DNA from: Nitrospina sp. UBA6727
GTDB taxonomy: Bacteria; Nitrospinota; Nitrospinia; Nitrospinales; VA-1
Length of the DNA stretch: 46,472 nucleotides
Direction: 5' to 3'
Assembly (NCBI GenBank): GCA_002454045.1
Contig: DKID01000033.1
Span: 1 to 46,472 of the forward strand
The notes beneath the pieces were generated by a model that worked only from the letters and a program-made list of their open reading frames with translations, had not been told where the DNA came from and ran no database searches. The translations under genes and the position numbers were made by a program. Of the stretch, positions 15,796-23,012 are shown one piece after another (the first letter of the stretch is position 1; each line of letters opens with the position of its first letter).

Positions 15796-18543
15796 CTAGT
15801 GATGGGCGGCGTTCCAATTTTTTCCCCACCCCATATCTACCACAAGAGGAACGCGAAGGGGAAATACTCCCTCCATCTCCTTCTTAACCAAAGCCCGCAT
15901 TTCCTGCCCCTCCTCTTCCGGGCATTCAAACACCAACTCATCATGAACTTGCAGGATCATCCGCGATGTTAATTTTTTCTCGCGGATTTTCTGCGCCAAT
16001 CGGATCATCGCCAGTTTGATTAAGTCCGCCGCGCTTCCCTGCACCGGGGAGTTAATCGCAACTCTTCTCGCCGCCTCGCGCACTTGTCGATTCTGACTTT
16101 TAAGGTCCGGGATATAACGTTTTCGGTTCATCAAAGTTTGAGTATAACCAACCTCCGTCGCCTTGCTCACGGTCTCTTCCATATAAACTTTGACTTTTTT
16201 ATAGAGCGTAAAATATTGATCGATGAATTTTTTCGCCTCCTTCGGAAAAATTTTTAATTGCCGCGAGAGACCAAAAGCGCTTAAACCATAAACGATGCCG
16301 AAGTTCACCGCCTTGGCCATTCTGCGGGCTTCCGCATCTAAATGTTTCGGGGACGCTCCAAAAATTTCGCAGGCGGTGCGGGTGTGAATATCTTCTCCGC
16401 CTTCGAACGCTTCGATCAAAGCCTCGTCGCCAGAAAGGTGGGCGAGAATCCTCAACTCCACTTGAGAATAATCGGCGGAAAGCAAATGACTGCTTCCTTC
16501 CGCGATGAACGCTTTGCGGATTTCGCGTCCCATCTCGGTACGAATTGGGATATTTTGCAGGTTCGGATTACTGCTGCTCAACCGCCCGGTAGCCGCGACC
16601 GACTGGTTGAACGATGTATGAACTCTTCCCGTTTTGCCGAATATTTCACCTTGCAACGCATCCACGTAAGTGGACTTGAGTTTGCCCAGTTGCCGATATG
16701 CCAACACCATTTCGGGAAGGTCGTGCTCTTCGGTCAGTTGCTCCAGCACGGTGACATCGGTCGAGTAGCCGCTCTTGGTTTTCTTAACACTCGGCAGCCC
16801 CAGTTTTTCAAACAGAATCACCGCAAGTTGTTTCGGGGAGTTGATGTTAAATGTTTCGCCGGCCATGGAATAAATTTTCTTTTCATGCTCTTTGATTTTT
16901 TTTTCTATGGTCGCGGAAAAATTTTGCAGATGCTTTTGATTTAGTTTCATCCCATGGATTTCCATCTCCGCTAAAACTTCCAAAAGAGGTAATTCTAAAT
17001 CGCGAAAAAGTTGGTAGTCGCCGCCTTGCAAGCGGGACGAAAACTTTTTATAAAGTCGCCAAGTGACATCTGCATCTTCCGCCGCGTATTCGGTCGCGCG
17101 CTCAATCTTCACTTCATCAAACCCGATCTCTTTGGACGCGGTGCCCACCACGTCTTTATATTTGATGGTGGTGTGGTCGAGATAATCCTGAGCCAACGCG
17201 TCCATATTGTGTCGCCTGCTAGAAGGATTCAGAATGTAGGAAGCCAGCATGGTGTCAAAAGCGACGCCGCGCAGGTTGACCCCTTCGTTCCTCAACACAA
17301 TTAAATCGTATTTAATGTTCTGGCCAACTTTTTTAATGCGCGGATTTTCAAGCAGCGGTTTGAGTTTCTCGATAACTTCGCCAAGCGGCAGTTGGTCGGG
17401 GACGCCCAAGTAATGATGCGCCAACGGAATGTAGCAAGCCGCCCCCTCTTCGCAAGAAAACGATATCCCCACCATCCGCGCGCGGACCGGATGCAGGCTT
17501 GTGGTTTCGATATCCAGCGCGAAAATTTTTGACTGCTTTAATCGCTTGAGCCATCTCGCAAAATCGGCGGCGGTGAGAATAGTTTCATATCGACTTGCAA
17601 TCGGTGACGGTGACGACGGCGGCGCGGCGGTGACCGGGGGGCGGGGGGATGACGGTGACGGCGGACTTACAACGGCGGCGGGATGATTTCCCAATTCCCC
17701 GAGCAAGGATGAAAACTCGAATTCATAAAATAGTTTTTTTAGTTCCGTATTATCGGCGGACTTGAGTTCAAAATCCGCGAGTTTAAATTCTAATTCCATG
17801 GACGTATTGATGGTTACCAGTTGACGGCTGAGCAACGCCATCTTTTTATCCGCGACGAGTTTTTCCCTGAGTTTTTGTTTGTCCACTTCGTTGACCCGTT
17901 CATACAAAGTATCGATGGAACCAAATTTATGTATTAGTTCCGCGGCGGTTTTGGGACCCACTCCTTTCACTCCGGGAATGTGGTCACTGGAATCGCCCAT
18001 CAAACCCATCACCTCGACCACTTGGCTTGGCGGCACGCCAAACTTTTCTTCCACGCCTTCCGCGTTGAACCACTTGTTTTTCATCGTATCAAGCATGCGG
18101 ATATTTGGACCGACCAACTGCATCATGTCTTTGTCCCCGCTGACGATGACCACCTGCAAACCTTCGCGCACGCCTTTTTTCGCCAGGGTTCCCATGATGT
18201 CATCGGCTTCGTAGCCGGGAACTCGGACGCTGTGAATATTGAAGGCTCGCACCAGCGGTTCAAAGTAGGGAAATTGTTTCGCCAAGTTTTCGGGCGGTGC
18301 TTCGCGATTGGCTTTGTAGTCGGCGTACATTTCGTGGCGAAAAGTTTTTTCCTTGCTGTCGAAAGTTACCGCCAAATAATCTGGCTCCTCGTCCTTCACC
18401 ACTTTCTGCAACATATTGGTGAACCCAAATAGAGCGTTGGTGGGGAACCCTTTTGCCGTCGATAAAAGTTGTTGGACGCCGTAATAGGCGCGAAAAATAT
18501 AGGAGGAACCATCTATCAGATAGAGGGATTTGGATTTGCTCAC
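15796..18543 (-). CDS. polA: DNA polymerase I
   Basis: This 915-aa, three-domain enzyme carries out repair and Okazaki-fragment processing. The 5'-nuclease is at about 1-285 (SYIFRAYYGV, GDKDMMQLV, GLMGDSSDHIPGVKGVG). The 3'-5' exonuclease is at about 325-520 with an intact D-x-E (LDIETT), NIKYDLIVL and YAAEDADVT, so proofreading is probably active. The polymerase carries motif A (DYSQVELRILAHL), motif B (RRMAKAVNFGIVYG) and motif C (QVHDELVFE). Between the 5'-nuclease and exonuclease domains lies a Pro/Ser/Ala linker (about 286-317) encoded by a G-rich repeat shared with the Nfu gene. Length is otherwise normal. Divergent from kdsD. Confidence 0.97.
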   Translation of the reverse strand: MSKSKSLYLIDGSSYIFRAYYGVQQLLSTAKGFPTNALFGFTNMLQKVVKDEEPDYLAVTFDSKEKTFRHEMYADYKANREAPPENLAKQFPYFEPLVRAFNIHSVRVPGYEADDIMGTLAKKGVREGLQVVIVSGDKDMMQLVGPNIRMLDTMKNKWFNAEGVEEKFGVPPSQVVEVMGLMGDSSDHIPGVKGVGPKTAAELIHKFGSIDTLYERVNEVDKQKLREKLVADKKMALLSRQLVTINTSMELEFKLADFELKSADNTELKKLFYEFEFSSLLGELGNHPAAVVSPPSPSSPRPPVTAAPPSSPSPIASRYETILTAADFARWLKRLKQSKIFALDIETTSLHPVRARMVGISFSCEEGAACYIPLAHHYLGVPDQLPLGEVIEKLKPLLENPRIKKVGQNIKYDLIVLRNEGVNLRGVAFDTMLASYILNPSSRRHNMDALAQDYLDHTTIKYKDVVGTASKEIGFDEVKIERATEYAAEDADVTWRLYKKFSSRLQGGDYQLFRDLELPLLEVLAEMEIHGMKLNQKHLQNFSATIEKKIKEHEKKIYSMAGETFNINSPKQLAVILFEKLGLPSVKKTKSGYSTDVTVLEQLTEEHDLPEMVLAYRQLGKLKSTYVDALQGEIFGKTGRVHTSFNQSVAATGRLSSSNPNLQNIPIRTEMGREIRKAFIAEGSSHLLSADYSQVELRILAHLSGDEALIEAFEGGEDIHTRTACEIFGASPKHLDAEARRMAKAVNFGIVYGLSAFGLSRQLKIFPKEAKKFIDQYFTLYKKVKVYMEETVSKATEVGYTQTLMNRKRYIPDLKSQNRQVREAARRVAINSPVQGSAADLIKLAMIRLAQKIREKKLTSRMILQVHDELVFECPEEEGQEMRALVKKEMEGVFPLRVPLVVDMGWGKNWNAAHH
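17594..17680. repeat. In-frame repeat element in the polA interdomain linker
   Basis: On the plus strand it runs GGTGACGGTGACGACGGCGG, CGGCGGTGACC, G6-C-G6, then ATGACGGTGACGGCGG. It encodes PPSPSSPRPPVTAAPPSSPS in PolA. Block order, orientation and reading frame match the Nfu copy. Confidence 0.75.
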
Positions 18544-18619
18544 GGCGACCTTGCAGTATAAAAAATATCGCCCAAGTATAAAGTCGCGACTTCGCCATGT
18601 CTAATCATATTGTGTTATT

Positions 18620-18712
18620 ATGGAACTCCCGCGTGCTTATAAACTTTTGGAGTCCCACAAAAATGCGCGCCGTGGCGTGAAAGTCATCGCCGTGAAAGAT
18701 TTGTCGCCGTGA
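18620..18712 (+). CDS. Possible 30-aa leader ORF overlapping the kdsD start
   Basis: ATG at 18620 opens a 30-codon frame, MELPRAYKLL...VKDLSP, whose TGA (18710-18712) overlaps the GTG start of kdsD (GTGA). Such overlap suggests translational coupling. The last third contains the imperfect direct repeat TCGCCGTGAAA, so it may be a chance frame. No family is recognised. Confidence 0.3.
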   Translation: MELPRAYKLLESHKNARRGVKVIAVKDLSP

Positions 18713-19704
18713 AAAGTTCGTCAGAAAATCAGGAAGCCCAGACTCGGTTGATTATCGAAACCGCCCACCGGGTTTTAAGCATCGAAAGTCAAGCCGTGGC
18801 GGGACTGAAAAGTCATATCGATTCCCAATTCGTTGCGGTCGTCCGACACCTGGACCAATGCGAGCATCTGGTGATTTCGGGCGTTGGAAAATCAGGACTG
18901 ATCGGGAAAAAAATTTCATCCACATTTTCAAGCATCGGATTGCCCGCTCTTTTTCTACACGCGGCGGAAGCTAGCCATGGCGACTTGGGGATGATTTCCA
19001 AAGGCGACACGGTGATCGCCATTTCCAACAGCGGGGAAACGGAAGAGATCGTCAAGTTGCTACCGGTTTTCAATCGCATCGATTGCACTTTGGTGGGGAT
19101 GACCGGCAACAGAAAATCGTCGCTAGCCAAACGCAGCAACTATGTTCTCGACATCGGCGTCGAGGAAGAAGCCTGCTCCAAGGACATGGTTCCCACCGCC
19201 AGCACGACGGCGGCGTTGGCGATGGGCGACGCGTTGGCGATGGCGCTCATGGAACTCCGCGGAGTGCAGGAAGAAGATTTCGCGCTTAACCATCCTGGCG
19301 GCAGTCTCGGTCGAAAACTGCTCACCCTCGTCGACGACCTGATGCATTTTGGCGACGGCGTCCCCAAGGTGAAAGAAGATTCCGACATCTATCAGGTGCT
19401 CCATGAAATTTCGCAAAAAAGATTGGGGATAACTTTGGTGGTCGGAAATCACGACCAACTTCTCGGCATCATTACCGACGGAGATTTGCGGCGTCTGATT
19501 GAAAAGAAAAAAGACATTTCCCAAACCCGCGCGAAGGACATGATGACCCGCCGCCCCAGAACTATTTTGAAAGATACTCTGGCAGCAAAAGCCGTCAGAA
19601 TTATGCAAGACCATTCCATCACCTCCTTGGTCGTGGTCAACGGCGACCGGCGGGCGGAAGGAATCATTCATCTACACGACATCCTCAAGGCGGGCGTCGT
19701 TTAA
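18709..19704 (+). CDS. kdsD: Arabinose-5-phosphate isomerase (KdsD/KpsF family)
   Basis: This 331-aa cytosolic enzyme interconverts ribulose-5-phosphate and arabinose-5-phosphate, the first step toward Kdo in LPS. An N-terminal SIS domain (about 40-190) contains ISGVGKSGLIGKKI, EASHGDLGMIS and ISNSGETEEIV. Two CBS domains follow (about 205-330). HPGGSLGRKLL is the typical link between them. GTG at 18709 is the start that best fits the family N-terminus. alaS follows 29 nt later on the same strand. Confidence 0.95.
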   Translation: MKSSSENQEAQTRLIIETAHRVLSIESQAVAGLKSHIDSQFVAVVRHLDQCEHLVISGVGKSGLIGKKISSTFSSIGLPALFLHAAEASHGDLGMISKGDTVIAISNSGETEEIVKLLPVFNRIDCTLVGMTGNRKSSLAKRSNYVLDIGVEEEACSKDMVPTASTTAALAMGDALAMALMELRGVQEEDFALNHPGGSLGRKLLTLVDDLMHFGDGVPKVKEDSDIYQVLHEISQKRLGITLVVGNHDQLLGIITDGDLRRLIEKKKDISQTRAKDMMTRRPRTILKDTLAAKAVRIMQDHSITSLVVVNGDRRAEGIIHLHDILKAGVV

Positions 19705-19733
19705 CCCTTACCGAGCACTTCCCGATTTAAGTT

Positions 19734-22370
19734 ATGACTGGCGACGAAATCAGAAATAAATTTCTGCAATATTTTCAAAAGCGCGGACACACGGTTGTGC
19801 CTAGCGGTTCGCTGGTACCAAAAAACGACCCGACTCTTATGTTCACCAACGCGGGGATGGTGCAGTTCAAAGATGTATTCTTGGGGGAAGAAAAAAGAAA
19901 TTATAGCCGCGCCGTGTCGGTACAAAAATGCGTTCGCGCCGGAGGAAAACATAATGACCTGGAAATGGTCGGGCGCACGGCACGGCATCACACTTTTTTT
20001 GAGATGCTTGGTAACTTTTCGTTCGGGGATTATTTCAAGAACGAAGCGATCCAGTTTGGCTGGGAATTTTTGACCAACGTGATTGGCTTGCCCCGCGACC
20101 GTTTGTATATTTCCGTCTTCGAAGAAGATGACGAAGCCTTCAACCTGTGGGCTAATGAAATAAAAATGCCGCGCGAACGAATATACAAAATGGGAGAGAA
20201 GGATAACTTTTGGGCGATGGGTCCCACCGGCCCCTGCGGTCCCTGCTCGGAAATATTTATCGACCAAGGAAAAACGGTAGGCTGTCAGCAACCCTCCTGC
20301 GAAGTCGGCTGCGACTGCGACCGCTTCCTCGAAATCTGGAATCTAGTTTTCATGCAATACAGTCGGGATAAATCCGGAAAACTTGCGCCGCTTCCCAACC
20401 CCTGCATCGACACGGGGATGGGCTTGGAAAGACTGGCCGCCGTCGTTCAAGGTCGCACCACCAATTACGACACCGACCTCATGATGTCCATCATCAACGA
20501 AGTCGCCCGCATCACCGGCAAAGAATACGGCAGGCAGAGCGAAGTGGATATTTCCCTGCGCGTGCTGACCGACCATGCCCGCGCTTCGGCATTTCTAATC
20601 AGCGATGGCGTCATCCCCGCCAACGAAGGACGGGGTTATGTTTTGCGAAAAATTATGCGCCGAGGTCTGCGACACGGGAAACTTCTCGGGCAGAAAGGTT
20701 CCTTCTTTCACCGCATCACCAGCAAGGTAATCGATGACTTTCGAGCAGCGTATCCCGATTTAGGTAGCAACGAAGATTTCATTCAAAAAGTTGTCGTCAA
20801 CGAAGAAGAAAGTTTCGGCAACACTTTGCATTATGGAACCCAACGTCTGGATGAAATCATGGAAAAAGTGCGCGCGGAAAAACTCACCGTCATCCCCGGA
20901 AAAGAAATATTCAAACTCTACGACACCTATGGTTTCCCCGCGGACTTGGTGGAAGAAACCGCCAAGGACGCCGGGTTGACTCTCGACATGGAGGGATACG
21001 CCCGCGCCATGAACGACCAGAAAGCCAAAGCCATGGCCGCGTGGAAAGGGTCGGGAGAAAAAGAAGTCGCCTCCTTTTACAAAGAGTTCCTGCGATCCTC
21101 TCCGCCGACCGTCTTCGAAGGTTACGAAGCCACGTTGAGCGAAGGCAAAGTGTTAGCCATCTTCAAGAATCAGAAACCCGTAGACGCTGCTAGTGCGGGA
21201 GACGAGATAGAATTTCTGACCGACAAGACTCCCTTCTACGGAGAATCCGGAGGACAAGTTGGAGATTCCGGTCGGGCGTTCAATAAAAATATTCAACTGG
21301 TACTCCATGACGCGAACAATCCCTTGCCCGGCTTGATTGTGCACAAAGCAAAAATTATTCACGGAACGCTTCACGCCGGAGACAACCTAACTTTGGAAGT
21401 GGACCGACATACTCGGAGAGACACCGCCCTCAACCATTCCGCCACCCATCTTTTGCACGCGGCGCTCCGGGAAGTTCTCGGCGAACACATCAAACAAGCC
21501 GGGTCGCTGGTCGCGTCCAATCGACTGCGGTTTGACTACACCCATTTTTCTCCATTGACGGACAAAGAAAAATTCCGCATTGAATCTCGCGTGAACGAAA
21601 AACTCAGGGAGAACATTCAAGTCGCGACGCAGGAGATGGACATCGACAGCGCCATAAAAGAAGGGGCGATCGCCTTGTTCGGAGAAAGTTACGGCGAGAA
21701 AGTTCGCGTTGTCACCGTCCCCGGTTTCAGCAAGGAATTGTGCGGCGGCACTCATGTCAACGCGACGGGAGATATCGGTTTGTTCCGAATTATTTCCGAA
21801 GGGGGGATCGCATCCGGTGTTCGCCGCATCGAAGCCGTAACGGGCGCCGTCGCTTACGACACCATCCGCGACGAACAAGAATCTTTGGCGGCAATCCGCA
21901 GACTCTTGAAATCTCCTTCCCGCGAAGAAATTGCAAAACTAAAAAAACTATTGGCAAAAAATCGGCAGTTAGAAAAAGAGGTCGCCGCTCTCAAGGAAAA
22001 ACTGGTCAGTGGCAAAGAATCCACCGACGCCGATGACGTGCGAAAGTTGGGGAAGATTTCATACTTGATTAAAAAGTTGGAAGGTATGGATGCAAAAACT
22101 CTATGCACTTTCATCGACAACGCCAGGAACCAATTAAAATCCGGGGTTGTCGTCGTCGGCTCCGTCGTCGACGGTAAAGTTTTCATGGCGGCGGGTGTCA
22201 CCAAAGACTTGACCGAAAAATACCACGCGGGAAATATCATCAAAAAAGTCGCCGTCATCGTGGAAGGAAACGGCGGCGGCAAGGCGGACATGGCGCAAGC
22301 CGGCGGTGTCAGGATTGACAAACTCGACGAAGCCCTCAAGAAAGCGGAAGAGTTAATCCGCGCTGCGTAG
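19734..22370 (+). CDS. alaS: Alanyl-tRNA synthetase
   Basis: This 878-aa class II synthetase charges tRNA-Ala. It has the aminoacylation core (MFTNAGMVQFKDVFLG, RARGRTARHHTFFEML region, GPTGPCGPCSE), the tRNA-recognition helices and the editing domain with zinc ligands HSATHLLH and CGGTH. The C-Ala oligomerisation domain ends the protein (GGGKADMAQAGG). Length is normal. The coiled-coil segment at about 720-765 is Lys/Glu-rich as in the family. A G-C-rich run of cysteines (about 183-198) is part of the usual insertion. Confidence 0.97.
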   Translation: MTGDEIRNKFLQYFQKRGHTVVPSGSLVPKNDPTLMFTNAGMVQFKDVFLGEEKRNYSRAVSVQKCVRAGGKHNDLEMVGRTARHHTFFEMLGNFSFGDYFKNEAIQFGWEFLTNVIGLPRDRLYISVFEEDDEAFNLWANEIKMPRERIYKMGEKDNFWAMGPTGPCGPCSEIFIDQGKTVGCQQPSCEVGCDCDRFLEIWNLVFMQYSRDKSGKLAPLPNPCIDTGMGLERLAAVVQGRTTNYDTDLMMSIINEVARITGKEYGRQSEVDISLRVLTDHARASAFLISDGVIPANEGRGYVLRKIMRRGLRHGKLLGQKGSFFHRITSKVIDDFRAAYPDLGSNEDFIQKVVVNEEESFGNTLHYGTQRLDEIMEKVRAEKLTVIPGKEIFKLYDTYGFPADLVEETAKDAGLTLDMEGYARAMNDQKAKAMAAWKGSGEKEVASFYKEFLRSSPPTVFEGYEATLSEGKVLAIFKNQKPVDAASAGDEIEFLTDKTPFYGESGGQVGDSGRAFNKNIQLVLHDANNPLPGLIVHKAKIIHGTLHAGDNLTLEVDRHTRRDTALNHSATHLLHAALREVLGEHIKQAGSLVASNRLRFDYTHFSPLTDKEKFRIESRVNEKLRENIQVATQEMDIDSAIKEGAIALFGESYGEKVRVVTVPGFSKELCGGTHVNATGDIGLFRIISEGGIASGVRRIEAVTGAVAYDTIRDEQESLAAIRRLLKSPSREEIAKLKKLLAKNRQLEKEVAALKEKLVSGKESTDADDVRKLGKISYLIKKLEGMDAKTLCTFIDNARNQLKSGVVVVGSVVDGKVFMAAGVTKDLTEKYHAGNIIKKVAVIVEGNGGGKADMAQAGGVRIDKLDEALKKAEELIRAA

Positions 22371-22459
22371 TTCCGCCGCGAAAGTTTTATAGAAATGGTA
22401 CGGGGAATTTTGTATGCTCCTCGTCCGTCAACTAAACGCGGTCACGGAAAGGATAAGAC

Positions 22460-22840
22460 ATGAGCGAGATATTGGGTTCTGCGGGTTCCAGTTCCCCGAT
22501 TAATCCCATCAGAAAAAAACAACTTGATGGTAACTGGAAAACCGTGGCGGCGAAAGCGGTCACCGACGAAGCATTCAAAAAGAGTTTGGCCGCAGACCCT
22601 TTCAAAATATTGGAAGCGCACGGGTTGAAAGTCGCCGACGAAATCAAAATCAATTTTGATGAAACGAATAAAAAATATAATATGGTCGTCCCCGCGAACG
22701 CGTCGGAAGAAGTGCAGGCGGAAGCCAAGTGGTGGGCATGGCGTTTAAAGATAATCAAAGAATACGATCAAGATTTGGGCCGTCAAGTGGGAACCGTAAC
22801 CGGGTTTGATGAAGGTGCCCGACCCAGAAGTATAATCTGA
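22460..22840 (+). CDS. NHLP-type (nitrile-hydratase-like leader) peptide, possible RiPP precursor or relative
   Basis: This 126-aa protein has residues about 26-95 that resemble the nitrile-hydratase-alpha-like leader domain of NHLP precursors: KAVTDEAFKKSLAADP, LEAHGLKV and then YNMVVPAN. In that family the leader directs modification of a short C-terminal core, often rich in Cys/Ser/Thr. Here the tail (about 96-126) has no Cys and only a few Ser/Thr, so it may be a non-modified homologue. GGAAAGGATAAG precedes the ATG. No cyclodehydratase, radical SAM enzyme or exporter is adjacent in the window. tRNA-Arg begins 7 nt after the stop. Confidence 0.65.
   Translation: MSEILGSAGSSSPINPIRKKQLDGNWKTVAAKAVTDEAFKKSLAADPFKILEAHGLKVADEIKINFDETNKKYNMVVPANASEEVQAEAKWWAWRLKIIKEYDQDLGRQVGTVTGFDEGARPRSII
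22806..22836 (+). promoter_or_regulatory. Candidate tRNA-Arg promoter inside the 3' end of the NHLP-like gene
   Basis: A perfect -10 TATAAT (22831-22836) lies 10 nt before the tRNA 5' end, so the transcript would start about 3-5 nt upstream of the mature tRNA. TTGATG (22806-22811) is a possible -35 with a long 19-nt spacer. The -10 doubles as the last sense codons of the preceding gene. Confidence 0.5.
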
Positions 22841-22846
22841 ATCAAT

Positions 22847-22923
22847 GCGCCCGTAGCTCAGCTGGATAGAGTGGCGGTTTCCGGAACCGTAGGTCGGAGG
22901 TTCGAATCCTCTCGGGCGTGCCA
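22847..22923 (+). tRNA. tRNA-Arg (anticodon CCG)
   Basis: It folds into a full cloverleaf. The acceptor is GCGCCCG/CGGGCGT with a G1-U72 wobble, the D stem is GCTC/GAGT, and the anticodon stem is GCGGT/ACCGT with loop TTCCGGA. The T arm is GGAGG-TTCGAAT-CCTCT. The 3' CCA is encoded. Anticodon CCG reads the Arg codon CGG. Confidence 0.95.
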
Positions 22924-22928
22924 TCATG

Positions 22929-22964
22929 AAAAAGCACTTGGCTCGCGTGGCCCGGATGCTTTTT
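22929..22964. terminator. Terminator hairpin after tRNA-Arg, symmetrical
   Basis: AAAAAGCA (22929-22936) pairs with TGCTTTTT (22957-22964), with an inner GGCT/GGCC stem. T-rich ends on both strands would let it serve the tRNA and the convergent NACHT-FGE gene. Confidence 0.6.
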
Positions 22965-23012
22965 TATTTATGCCCCCAATCTGTTGCCAGTGAGAATTTT
23001 TTGCGGAAAGTT

